Of a DNA stretch of 10,178 nt, positions 1-7,436 are shown one piece after another (the stretch's first letter is position 1; the number at the start of each line of letters is the position of its first letter). The stretch spans positions 1 to 10,178 of the forward strand of contig DDBY01000167.1 in assembly GCA_002334985.1 (NCBI GenBank). Reading direction: 5' to 3'. A program made the position numbers and the translations under genes. The notes beneath the pieces were generated by a model. It did not search any database. It saw only the letters and a list, made by a program, of their open reading frames with translations, and was not told the origin of the DNA. Source of the stretch: Micavibrio sp. UBA2020. Its GTDB lineage: Bacteria; Pseudomonadota; Alphaproteobacteria; Micavibrionales; UBA2020.

Positions 1-120
1 CGCGCCATAGACATAGCCCATGGTACGGCCATAAGCCTCCGTCAGCAGCGAAACGACCGCACCGTTTTCGCCGTGCGGGCGAAGCGAAAGGATGATGCCG
101 GTCTCGCGCCACTCAAGCAT
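1..120 (-). CDS. recO: DNA repair protein RecO, N-terminal fragment
   Basis: RecO works with RecF and RecR to load RecA on single-stranded DNA during gap repair. Only the first 40 codons lie in the window; the gene continues past the left edge. The translation begins MLEWRETGIILSLRPHGENG and continues with a TEAYGR..GYVYGA stretch. This is the OB-fold start of alphaproteobacterial RecO: (M)EW.d.GIIL..r.hGE..aiv...T..hGr..G.v.G. The ATG at 120-118 lies 3 bases after the purB stop codon. I see no well-spaced Shine-Dalgarno sequence; the nearest AAGGG is too far upstream and inside purB. Translation therefore probably depends on ribosomes finishing purB. The product call rests on a short fragment, but the match to the family start is distinctive. 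The gene is too short within the window to judge whether it is intact. Confidence 0.85.
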   Translation of the reverse strand, partial: MLEWRETGIILSLRPHGENGAVVSLLTEAYGRTMGYVYGA

Positions 121-123
121 CGG

Positions 124-1443
124 TTATGCCGCAGCCCTTTGCCCTTCGCCGACGGCGGCGTCAATAACGCCCGCGACGTGTTTGGTATAGCGGCTGTAAT
201 CGAACACTTTATCAAGCCCTTCGGCGCCGAGTGTTTTTATCACCGCCGCATCGCCCGCAAGGCGCGTTTTGAAATCGGGGCCGTCCAGATTGTCCCAGAC
301 CGCCATGGCTTGCGCTTGCACGGTTTTATAGGCGTCTTCACGGCTCATGCCGCCATCGACCAGCGCCAGCAGCGCCGCCTGCGAAAACACGAGGCCCTTG
401 AGGCTTTCCATGTTGCGTTTCATGCGCTCGGGATAGACCAGCAGGTTTTCAATCACGCCCGCAAGGCGGTTCAATGCAAAATCCGTCACAATCGTCGCAT
501 CGGGCGCAATCACACGCTCCACCGCCGAATGCGAAATATCACGTTCATGCCACAGCGCGACGTTTTCAAGCGCCGGCGTGACCGACGCGCGTATCAGGCG
601 CGCAAGACCCGTCAGGTTCTCGGTCAGGACAGGGTTGCGCTTGTGCGGCATGGCGGAGGAGCCTTTTTGCCCCGCGCTGAAAAATTCTTCCGCCTCGCGC
701 ACTTCGGTGCGCTGCAAATGGCGGATTTCGGTGGCGAGGTTTTCAATGCTGCTGGCAATCACGCCCAGAACGGAAAAGAACATCGCATGGCGGTCGCGCG
801 GAATAACCTGCGTCGAGACGGGCTCTTCGCGCATGCCGAGTTTTTTGGCGACAAAGGCCTGCACGCGCGGGTCGATGGTAGCGAAGGTACCGACCGCGCC
901 GGAAATAGCCACCGTCGAAATTTCATCGCGCGCCTGCTCCATGCGGCGGCGGGCACGCAAAAAAGCGGTATAGTGACCAGCGAGTTTGAGGCCGAAAGTC
1001 GTCGGCTCCCCATGGATGCCGTGGCTGCGCCCGACGCAAAGCGTGTTTTTATGCTCAAGCGCCCGGCGGCGCAGCGCCGCCAGCACGCGGTCAAGACCCG
1101 CCAAAATCATGTCCGACGCCTGCCGCAGTTGCAGCGCGAAGGCCGTATCCAAAACGTCCGACGACGTCATGCCCAGATGGATATGCCGCGCATCCTCGCC
1201 CACATATTCGCCCACGTTGGTCAAAAACGCGATGACGTCGTGTTTCACTTCCCGCTCGATGGCGTCGATGCGGTCTGCATTGAAGCCCGCCTTCGCGCGG
1301 ATTTTCTCGGTCACGCCCGCAGGAATAACACCAAGGCTTTCCTGCGCTTCGCAGGCGACCAGCTCGACCTCCAGCCACGTCCTGTATTTGTTTTCCTGCG
1401 TCCAGATGGCGGACATGTCGGGGCGTGAAAAACGGGGTATCAT
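124..1443 (-). CDS. purB: Adenylosuccinate lyase (PurB)
   Basis: This cytosolic enzyme cleaves SAICAR to AICAR plus fumarate in purine synthesis, and adenylosuccinate to AMP plus fumarate. The 439-residue product has the usual length of the bacterial short form. The fumarase/aspartase superfamily signature SSAMPHKRNP lies at residues 262-271. The RSHGIHGEPTTFG block is at 139-151. The histidines at 68 (VKHDV), 89 (HIHLG) and 141 fall at the same numbers as the active-site histidines described for the Bacillus subtilis enzyme. Serine 262 or 263 would be the general base. The start at 1443 gives MIPRFSRPDM, the standard alphaproteobacterial beginning, and an AAGGA at 1459-1455 precedes it. The ATG overlaps the stop of the upstream YihY gene as ATGA, and recO follows after 3 bases. 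The reading frame is intact and no key residue is missing. Confidence 0.97.
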   Translation of the reverse strand: MIPRFSRPDMSAIWTQENKYRTWLEVELVACEAQESLGVIPAGVTEKIRAKAGFNADRIDAIEREVKHDVIAFLTNVGEYVGEDARHIHLGMTSSDVLDTAFALQLRQASDMILAGLDRVLAALRRRALEHKNTLCVGRSHGIHGEPTTFGLKLAGHYTAFLRARRRMEQARDEISTVAISGAVGTFATIDPRVQAFVAKKLGMREEPVSTQVIPRDRHAMFFSVLGVIASSIENLATEIRHLQRTEVREAEEFFSAGQKGSSAMPHKRNPVLTENLTGLARLIRASVTPALENVALWHERDISHSAVERVIAPDATIVTDFALNRLAGVIENLLVYPERMKRNMESLKGLVFSQAALLALVDGGMSREDAYKTVQAQAMAVWDNLDGPDFKTRLAGDAAVIKTLGAEGLDKVFDYSRYTKHVAGVIDAAVGEGQRAAA

Positions 1444-2786
1444 GCGGGAATGTTTCCTTGTGCCAGCTGTTTAAGGGTGATTTTACCAAGGGCGGCCGCG
1501 CGCAGCGCCTCGCCGCGTTTCAAAACATCATCCACGCTTTGCATTGCGCGGATATGGCGCAGGCTGCGCGCGCTGAAGGCGTCGCGGGCGCGCAGCGCTT
1601 CCATCATCTGCTGTACCGACGTTTCATCAAACGGACGCCCCGGCAAATATTCCGGACGCCGGCCGACGGTCAGTGCCAAAATCCCGCTTTCGACCAGGGA
1701 GGAGAGAATATCCTCAATCACCGCAGACGGCACGCGCAGCCGCGCGGCAAGGCGGGCAAGGCCGATGCCTTTTTGTTCGGCATAAAAAGTTTCGCCGATG
1801 ACGGCGCAGATTTGCAGGGCGACTTTTTCGCGCAAATGCGGGCTGACGCGCATATCACGGCGCGACAGCGGCTGGTTCGACGGGTATTGGATGTAATAAC
1901 ACATCGCCGCACCGACCAAAACCACCAGCCAGCCGACGTAAATCCATATCATGAACAAAATCAGCGCGGCAAACGCCGAATAAATCGCCGCATAGCTGGC
2001 CGAGCCCGCGACGAAAACGCCAAACATCTGGCCGAGCACTTTCCAAAGAACGCCCGTAATAAACCCCGCCGTTACCGCCGGCACAAAACGCACGCGCGTA
2101 TTGGGCATGAACATATAAAGCGCGGTAAAAGCAACGCCGAACAGGGCGTAGGGCACAATCTGAAACAGCCCGCCGAACAGCATGTCGATGATTTCGGGCG
2201 GCAGGCGCAGACCGTCTTGCAGCCAGATGCGCGTTGTGGCGGCGTGCTGCATGGTCGTGGTCATAGCGACCGACAGAAACAGCAGCAGCGGGCCGATGAA
2301 AAGAACACCCAGATAATCGCGCACGCGCTGCGCAAAGCTGCGCGTTTCGCTGACGTGCCAGATGTCGTTGAAGGCGGTTTCGATTTTGTGCATCAGCGCA
2401 ATCACGCTGTAGATAAGCAGCGCCATACCCACCGCGCCCAGAACGCCGACCTGAATATTATCGACGAAGGTGACGATGCGCGCGGCGATGTCTTGCCCCT
2501 GCTCGCCCAGCGGTTCCAGAAAATCCTGCAAAAAAGGTTCGATACGGTTATGCGCGCCGATACCTTTTAAAACGGAAAAGCTGATAGCCAGCACGGGGGC
2601 GAAAGACAGCAGCGTGGTATAGACAAGACTGGTCGCGCGCAGCCCCAGATACCCCTCTTTCAAATCACGCCCGACCGCCAGAACAAGACGCAGCGCCAGC
2701 AGCGGCGCGCGGATGAAAAGCGGGCGCTCCTGCACGCCCGCCCCCCATATCCATTCGCCAAGGCTATCGATGCTGCGGCGTATCAC
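1440..2786 (-). CDS. YihY/BrkB-family inner membrane protein with C-terminal cytosolic domain
   Basis: The family is YihY/virulence factor BrkB, once mislabelled ribonuclease BN; its molecular function is not settled. The 448-residue product has about six hydrophobic segments, near residues 52-74, 112-133, 157-176, 203-227, 235-262 and 266-298. Family-typical features are the polar-hydrophobic first helix (LRATSLVYTTLLSFAPVLAI), the NDIW motif at 140-143, the YMFMPNTRV stretch at 224-232 and the GSASYAAIYSAFAALI helix at 261-276. Residues from about 303 to the end are soluble. Residues 320-375 resemble a winged-helix fold (LARLAARLRVPSAVIEDILSS, then LVESGIL), followed by a charged helical tail. 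The start codon is GTG at 2786-2784, which overlaps the asmA stop as GTGA. An AAGG about 12 bases upstream is the only Shine-Dalgarno candidate, so translational coupling is likely. Its TGA overlaps the purB ATG. Family assignment is firm; the role is unknown. Confidence 0.9.
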   Translation of the reverse strand: MIRRSIDSLGEWIWGAGVQERPLFIRAPLLALRLVLAVGRDLKEGYLGLRATSLVYTTLLSFAPVLAISFSVLKGIGAHNRIEPFLQDFLEPLGEQGQDIAARIVTFVDNIQVGVLGAVGMALLIYSVIALMHKIETAFNDIWHVSETRSFAQRVRDYLGVLFIGPLLLFLSVAMTTTMQHAATTRIWLQDGLRLPPEIIDMLFGGLFQIVPYALFGVAFTALYMFMPNTRVRFVPAVTAGFITGVLWKVLGQMFGVFVAGSASYAAIYSAFAALILFMIWIYVGWLVVLVGAAMCYYIQYPSNQPLSRRDMRVSPHLREKVALQICAVIGETFYAEQKGIGLARLAARLRVPSAVIEDILSSLVESGILALTVGRRPEYLPGRPFDETSVQQMMEALRARDAFSARSLRHIRAMQSVDDVLKRGEALRAAALGKITLKQLAQGNIPA

Positions 2787-4807
2787 GGTGCCGTGCCGCC
2801 TTCAGCCGGGGCGGGTGCGGGCTGCTGGCCGCCAAAAAGGCCGCCGCCGCCCAGCAGGTTTTGTATCGCTGCGCCGGGGTCTTTTTTAAGGTCGCCTTTG
2901 AGGCTTTTCAGGTTCTGCTCCAGCGCCTTGCCCTGTTCCTTGATGGCTTCGGGGTTGCTGACCGCGTTTTGAATAACGGTTTTGAAATCGGGGCGCACGC
3001 GGATGTTGCTGAAGGGGCCGGTAATATCCACCGGCACACCCACGCCCGACGCATTTTCGGCGCCCGACGATGCCGTCAGCACGGGGGTCACGCGGTACTT
3101 CAGGTATTTGCGCGGCAAATCGACCGTGCCGCTGCCGCCCGCCTGCACCAGGGGGCCGCGCATGCGGAAATCGTTGTTGGTGACGATGCCCGACGCGATG
3201 GTGAACGTGCCGCCAAGGTCCACGAATTCCGTTTTCCCCTCGCCCACGCCCGCATCTTGTAGCCCGCGCTGTATCATCTGCGCGATGTTCACAAAATCGA
3301 TGCCAGTCAGCGCGCCGTTTTTAAACGTCACGTTGCCATTGCCGTTCAGGTTGGAAATGATTTCCTTCTGGCTCACGCCCTTCGACGTGACGCTGACATT
3401 GGCATCGGCCGCGCCGCTGAGTTTTTTGAAACCCGCGAATTTTTCCAAAACCGGCTGCGCCTGCACGTCTTTCATTTTGAAATTGAACGTCTGGTGCGCA
3501 GCCCCGCTGGCGGGGACGGCCAGCAGCATATCCGCGCTGAAAAGCCCGCCGAAAAGCGATGCCTCGGACGACGACGCCTTCAGCGCGCCGTTTTCCAGCT
3601 CGGCACGCAGGATGCTGGCGCCGACATCGACGCCCTTCACCGAGAAGCCCTGGGTTTTGAGCTGCACATCCGCATCCACGGCGCGCAGGCCGCTGAAATC
3701 GATGGGGGTTGCATCCCAATCCGTCTGCCCGCCCGCCGAAGACGCCGCCGCGCCCGAAGACGCCGCCGCATCGCCGCCCATGAAACGGTCAAGGTCGATT
3801 TTGTTGACTTCCAGACGCGCATAAACTTCCGGACGCGCACTGGCATAACCTATGCGCAGCGCCCCCTTGGCCTCCACCTCGTCCAGCGTCAACACGGCGC
3901 CATGCAGCGACAATGCCTGATTGCTGATATCCGCCTTGGAGCTGAAAGAAATTTTTTCAAACGGCAGCTTTTCTGCCGGCTTTTTCGTCAGCCACGCGAC
4001 AAGACCGGAAAGCGAGGCAACATCCGCCGTCATGCGGTCGGCATTCAGATAAGTGCCGGAGGTTGCGAAATCACCTGCGATATCCGCCTTCGCGACATCG
4101 GTATTGATAACCAGCGTACCTTTGGAGCGCTGGCCATCCATCAGCGCCTTGGGCTTTTCCACGCTCATGACCAGCTGCACGCGCTTGCCGAGGTAGTCGA
4201 GCGCGCCGTCCATCTGGAATGCACTGTCGATATCCGGAAACGATACGGCGATATTGATGTTGTCCACCTGCGTCAGCGCGTTTTTCTGACGGTCGTTGAG
4301 CGTCAGGCGACCTTTGTTGATTTCAAATTTGTCGAGACTGAAAGAGCCCATGGCATCGGCAGACGCCGCGCTGTCGTCCGCACTTTTTGCCGCGGCTTCT
4401 TTTTTCTTGGACGCTTCGAAATCCCAGCTGCGCTCGCCCTTGGGGGAGATTTCAAGATTGATTTGCGGCTCGTTCATCACGAAACGCACGACCTCGAGGC
4501 GTTTTTGAAACAGCGGGCGCAGCGCGACATGCACATCCATCTCGCCCAGACGCACCATGGTTTTTTCAGATGCCCAATCGGGGTTTGAAAAAGCAACGTC
4601 GGTCAGGGTCACGCCGATATGCGGCCAGAAAATAACCTTCGTACCGCCGATGGAAAGGTCGCGTCCGGTTTGTTCTTTCACCGCCGTGCGCGCTTTTTCT
4701 TGAATGTAATCCATGGGCGCGAAAGTGGCGAGGGCGTAAAGCCCGCCGCCCAGCAGCAAAACAAGAACAACGGCAATCACCGCGAGCTTTTTGACGAATT
4801 TTTTCAT
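2783..4807 (-). CDS. AsmA-family envelope protein
   Basis: AsmA-family proteins are anchored in the inner membrane and extend into the periplasm. They are related to bridge-like lipid transporters and affect outer-membrane lipid balance. The 674-residue product starts with a lysine-rich leader and one hydrophobic segment (about residues 8-30). The family motif TGRDLSIGG (47-55) and a beta-rich body (TLTDVAFSNPDW, 67-78) follow. The C-terminal AsmA part is clear: NVTFKNGALTGIDF at 492-505, LGGTFTIASGIVTNNDFRMRG at 531-551, and YRVTPVLTAS..GVPVDITGPFSNIRVRPD at 571-607. Two low-complexity linkers rich in Ala and Ser lie at about 133-153 and 345-361. The end is Gly/Pro/Ala-rich (652-674). A GGAGAG at 4824-4819 precedes the ATG, which overlaps the dehydrogenase stop as ATGA. 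Lipid cargo cannot be inferred. The beta-oxidation gene upstream is suggestive but no proof of a lipid link. Confidence 0.9.
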   Translation of the reverse strand: MKKFVKKLAVIAVVLVLLLGGGLYALATFAPMDYIQEKARTAVKEQTGRDLSIGGTKVIFWPHIGVTLTDVAFSNPDWASEKTMVRLGEMDVHVALRPLFQKRLEVVRFVMNEPQINLEISPKGERSWDFEASKKKEAAAKSADDSAASADAMGSFSLDKFEINKGRLTLNDRQKNALTQVDNINIAVSFPDIDSAFQMDGALDYLGKRVQLVMSVEKPKALMDGQRSKGTLVINTDVAKADIAGDFATSGTYLNADRMTADVASLSGLVAWLTKKPAEKLPFEKISFSSKADISNQALSLHGAVLTLDEVEAKGALRIGYASARPEVYARLEVNKIDLDRFMGGDAAASSGAAASSAGGQTDWDATPIDFSGLRAVDADVQLKTQGFSVKGVDVGASILRAELENGALKASSSEASLFGGLFSADMLLAVPASGAAHQTFNFKMKDVQAQPVLEKFAGFKKLSGAADANVSVTSKGVSQKEIISNLNGNGNVTFKNGALTGIDFVNIAQMIQRGLQDAGVGEGKTEFVDLGGTFTIASGIVTNNDFRMRGPLVQAGGSGTVDLPRKYLKYRVTPVLTASSGAENASGVGVPVDITGPFSNIRVRPDFKTVIQNAVSNPEAIKEQGKALEQNLKSLKGDLKKDPGAAIQNLLGGGGLFGGQQPAPAPAEGGTAP
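3737..3769 (-). repeat. In-frame 18-bp tandem duplication inside the AsmA gene
   Basis: An identical 15-base string, cgaagacgccgccgc, occurs at 3737-3751 and 3755-3769, giving an 18-base period. It is in frame and encodes AAASSG followed by AAASSA at residues 347-358, inside an Ala/Ser linker between beta-rich parts of the protein. A recent slippage or duplication event in a tolerant linker explains it best. Confidence 0.75.
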
Positions 4808-6720
4808 GATGCTTTTTTCTCTCCGGTTTCAGTCTGTGTATGGGTCGGCAGCGGGCGGGTAGTCTCCGCGATATTTGTCTGGCTGCGCGTAAAGGCTTCG
4901 GCGGCAGGCGCCATCAGCACCTCGGCGCCCGCGCGCAGCGTTTCGGCCAGCGCCAGCGTCTGCGGCATCAGGCGGCTGAAGTAAAACGCCGCAGATTGCA
5001 ATTTGGTTTCATAAAATGCGCGGCCCGGCGCGTTATCCGCAAGGCGGATTTTGGCCGCCGCCGCCATTTTCAGCCACATGTGGCCAAGCACGACAAGGCT
5101 GCAAAGGCGCAGGTAATCGACCGACACACCCGCCGCATCGCGCAAGACCTTGCCCGCATCGCCGCCAAGACCGATTTTGGATTTGACGGTTTCGCGGATA
5201 ATGCGGAAGCGCAAACGCAGCGTGGCGCGTTTCAGCGCGGATACGCCGCGCGCCAAAGCCGCCGTCATGTCGGACGGCACGCCCGCACTGCGCGCTTCGC
5301 GCAGGTCGTCTTCCAGCGCCGCCAGATAGGCGGGCAACAGGTTATCTTTCATCACCTTGCGCCCGACAAGGTCGAGCGACTGGATACTGTTCGTGCCCTC
5401 GTATATGCGGGTGATGCGCGCATCGCGGGCGTATTGTTCCATGCCGTGTTCGCGGATGTAGCCGTGGCCACCGAAAACCTGCATGGCTGCGTTCGCATGC
5501 TCGGATGCGTTGTCGGTCAGATGCGCCTTGATAACGGGGGTCAGAAAATCCAGAAGCGCCTTGGCTTTTTTCGCCGCCGCCGCATCGGGCGATTTTTGCG
5601 AAATATCCAGCTGCATCGCCGCCCAATAGGCCAGCATGCGCGCGCCTTCGATTTGCGTGCGCATGGTCAGAAGTTCGCGCCGGATATCGGGGTGGCTGAT
5701 AATCGGCACGGCGGGCGCCTCTGCCGCCGCCGCATCCGCGCGCTGGTCGATGGGCTGGCCCTGACGGCGTTCCTGCGCGTAAGTCACGGCGTTTTGATAG
5801 GCGACTTCGCTAAGGCCAAGCCCTTGCAGCCCGACGCCGAGACGTGCTTCGTTCATCATCACAAACATCGCGCGCATACCCTTGTGCGCTTCCCCCACCA
5901 GCCAGCCGGTGGCGGCTTCGAAATTCATTTCGCAGGTGCTGTTGGCGTGAATACCCATTTTTTCTTCGATGCGGCCGCAATAAACGGGGTTGCGCTCATT
6001 GTCGATAAACTTCGGCACCACAAAAAGGCTGATGCCCTTGATGCCCGCCGGCGTATCCGGCGCATCGATTTTGGCCAGCACCAGATGAATAATGTTTTCG
6101 GCAAGGTCGTGTTCGCCCGCCGAAATAAAAATCTTCGTGCCGGTGATTTTATAGCTGCCGTCGGCTTGCGGCACAGCTTTTGTTTTGACAAGACCGAGGT
6201 CGGTGCCGCATTGCGGTTCGGTCAAACACATGGTGCCGGTCCACTCGCCGCTGACCAGCTTGGGCAGGTATTTTTCTTTTTGCGTCGCCGTGCCGTAAGC
6301 ATGCAGCGCGTTATAAGCGCCATGGCTGAGCCCCGGATACATGCCAAAGGCCATATTTGCCGAGCAGAACATTTCCGACAGCGCCGTGTTAATCGTGGCC
6401 GGCATGCCAAGCCCGCCGTAGGCCGGGTCGCAGGCAAAACCGGGCAGACCCGCCGCGCAGAACTGGGCATAGGCTTCCTTGAAGCCCTTGGGCGTCGTCA
6501 CCGTGCGCGCATCGCGGTCATGGTGGCAGCCTTCGCGGTCGCCGCTGGCGTTGAGCGGGAACAGAATGTCTTCGGCCAGCTTGGCCACTTCGGCCAGAAA
6601 CTGCCCCGTCGTCGCATCGTCGAGCGCCGCAAAGTCCGGAATGGCGGAAAGGGTCGAGACACGCAAAACGTCGTTCAGCACAAAACGCATGTCATCGAGG
6701 GGAGCCTTATAGGACGGCAT
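4804..6720 (-). CDS. Long-form acyl-CoA dehydrogenase (DmdC-like family)
   Basis: This FAD flavoprotein should oxidise an acyl-CoA to the trans-2-enoyl-CoA and pass electrons to electron-transfer flavoprotein. The 638-residue product exceeds the roughly 380 residues of classical acyl-CoA dehydrogenases and fits the roughly 600-residue group that includes 3-methylmercaptopropionyl-CoA dehydrogenase. The extra N-terminal motif MPSYKAPLDDMRFVLNDVL is typical of that group. The middle domain has MCLTEPQCGTDLGLVKT (164-180) and ITGTKIFISAGEHD (192-205). The C-terminal helical domain has QVFGGHGYIREHGMEQ (414-429) and RIYEGTNSIQ (438-447), with Glu441 the probable catalytic base. A further C-terminal domain (about 465-610) is followed by a disordered polar tail. 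The start is supported by GGAGA at 6729-6725. It is the first gene of the operon. True substrate is unknown; a general or branched fatty acyl-CoA is as likely as a sulfur compound. Confidence 0.92.
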   Translation of the reverse strand: MPSYKAPLDDMRFVLNDVLRVSTLSAIPDFAALDDATTGQFLAEVAKLAEDILFPLNASGDREGCHHDRDARTVTTPKGFKEAYAQFCAAGLPGFACDPAYGGLGMPATINTALSEMFCSANMAFGMYPGLSHGAYNALHAYGTATQKEKYLPKLVSGEWTGTMCLTEPQCGTDLGLVKTKAVPQADGSYKITGTKIFISAGEHDLAENIIHLVLAKIDAPDTPAGIKGISLFVVPKFIDNERNPVYCGRIEEKMGIHANSTCEMNFEAATGWLVGEAHKGMRAMFVMMNEARLGVGLQGLGLSEVAYQNAVTYAQERRQGQPIDQRADAAAAEAPAVPIISHPDIRRELLTMRTQIEGARMLAYWAAMQLDISQKSPDAAAAKKAKALLDFLTPVIKAHLTDNASEHANAAMQVFGGHGYIREHGMEQYARDARITRIYEGTNSIQSLDLVGRKVMKDNLLPAYLAALEDDLREARSAGVPSDMTAALARGVSALKRATLRLRFRIIRETVKSKIGLGGDAGKVLRDAAGVSVDYLRLCSLVVLGHMWLKMAAAAKIRLADNAPGRAFYETKLQSAAFYFSRLMPQTLALAETLRAGAEVLMAPAAEAFTRSQTNIAETTRPLPTHTQTETGEKKAS

Positions 6721-6758
6721 AATATCTCCGCATTCGGGAAGGGATTTAACAGGCTGAC

Positions 6759-6764
6759 TTTATA
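6759..6764 (-). promoter_or_regulatory. Possible -10 element of the acyl-CoA dehydrogenase operon
   Basis: On the minus strand TATAAA (6764 to 6759) matches five of six bases of the sigma-70 -10 consensus. Transcription would start near 6752 and give a leader of about 32 bases carrying the GGAGA at 6729-6725. No convincing -35 box lies at the right distance; the upstream sequence is T-rich (tgtttt). It is the best candidate in the divergent region but weak. Confidence 0.3.
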
Positions 6765-6836
6765 ACACAAAACAACCGCGAAAACACGCGCCCGCATGAC
6801 ATAATCCGGCTGTTTTTTCGTCTATTTTTATTCATC

Positions 6837-6870
6837 TGGACAAAAACGGCGCGCAGCCTATTTTGTTGTC
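6837..6870 (+). promoter_or_regulatory. Putative promoter of the MaoC gene, predicted to make a leaderless transcript
   Basis: TGGACA at 6837-6842 (five of six -35 bases) is followed after 16 bases by TATTTT at 6859-6864 (four of six -10 bases). With a 6-base discriminator, the transcription start falls on 6871, the A of the maoC ATG. The bases before that ATG contain no purine-rich Shine-Dalgarno sequence, which agrees with leaderless translation. The assignment is by eye. Confidence 0.4.
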
Positions 6871-7326
6871 ATGGACAACGATGTTTTCACATTTATGGAA
6901 GATATGCACGAGGGGCAGATTTTTGAATCAGGCCCCCTGCCCGTCACCGCCGAAGACATCATCGCCTTCGCCAGCAAATACGACCCGCAGGATTTCCATC
7001 TGGACGCGGAAAAAGCCAAGGACACCGCCTTTGGCGAGCTGGTCGCCAGCGGCTGGCACACGGCGGCCATCACCATGTCGCTTATCGTTGCCGCCATGCC
7101 CAAAATGAAGGGCGGCATGATTGGCCGCACGATTGAAAACATGACATGGCTGCGCCCCGTACGCCCGGGCGACAGCCTGAGCTACCGCGGCGAAGTTATC
7201 GGCATCCGCGCGTCGGGCGGCGATGCCAAACGCGGCATCCTGCGCACCAAAAACACCACGTTCAATCAAAATGGCGAAGCTGTCATGGAAATGACCTGCG
7301 TCATTTTCGTGCCGCGCCGCCCTTAA
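6871..7326 (+). CDS. MaoC-family (R)-specific enoyl-CoA hydratase-like protein
   Basis: This is a single hot-dog domain of 151 residues, the usual size for MaoC/PhaJ-type hydratases, which add water to trans-2-enoyl-CoA to give (R)-3-hydroxyacyl-CoA. The start of the fold is FMEDMHEGQIFESGPLPVT (residues 8-26). The hydratase motif is KYDPQDFHLD (36-45), with Asp38 and His43 in the D-x4-H spacing of the catalytic pair. ASGWHTAA (59-66) and LRPVRPGDSL (94-103) are also family-typical. It is divergent from the acyl-CoA dehydrogenase operon, which would make its substrate type. Start choice: ATG 6871 fits the promoter; in-frame ATGs at 6895 and 6904 would trim 8 or 11 residues before the conserved region and cannot be excluded. 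The SPFH gene begins 110 bases downstream with no visible terminator between, so read-through is likely. The exact substrate is unknown. Confidence 0.9.
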   Translation: MDNDVFTFMEDMHEGQIFESGPLPVTAEDIIAFASKYDPQDFHLDAEKAKDTAFGELVASGWHTAAITMSLIVAAMPKMKGGMIGRTIENMTWLRPVRPGDSLSYRGEVIGIRASGGDAKRGILRTKNTTFNQNGEAVMEMTCVIFVPRRP

Positions 7327-7423
7327 TTTCCCTAAAGCTATTAACAGGTTTTTAAAGCCCGCTTGGTATTCTGGCCGTGCGGCGTTCTGCCGTGCGCATA
7401 TTTTTCATCACGCCCCTTATTCC

Positions 7424-7427
7424 GGAG
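7424..7427 (+). promoter_or_regulatory. Ribosome binding site that sets the SPFH gene start
   Basis: GGAG lies 9 bases before the ATG at 7437. It supports that start over the in-frame GTG at 7377, which would add 20 residues that break the pattern of an N-terminal membrane helix. Confidence 0.6.
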
Positions 7428-7436
7428 CCCGCCGCC

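Noticed and set aside
73..2570. Long plus-strand open frames (73-1428 and 1425-2570) opposite purB and the YihY gene
   Set aside because: They are Arg/His-rich shadows of two well-supported minus-strand genes and have no family features.
4840..6765. A 641-codon open frame on the plus strand, antisense to the acyl-CoA dehydrogenase
   Set aside because: The antisense translation is rich in Arg, His and Gln, with no recognisable domain. Long antisense frames are expected where GC-rich codons leave few stop codons, and the minus strand encodes a clear enzyme.
6721..6870. An operator for a TetR- or FadR-type fatty-acid regulator in the divergent region
   Set aside because: I found only short, scattered matches such as aggctg at 6751-6756 and cagcct at 6854-6859, too far apart and too short to be an operator.
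7375..7396. A 7-base direct repeat ccgtgcg (7375-7381 and 7390-7396) upstream of the SPFH gene
   Set aside because: It is short and GC-rich, and is not placed on a convincing promoter. Chance is a sufficient explanation.
7377..7436. GTG at 7377 as the start of the SPFH protein
   Set aside because: It has no good ribosome site. The ATG at 7437 is preceded by GGAG at 9 bases and opens directly with a hydrophobic helix.
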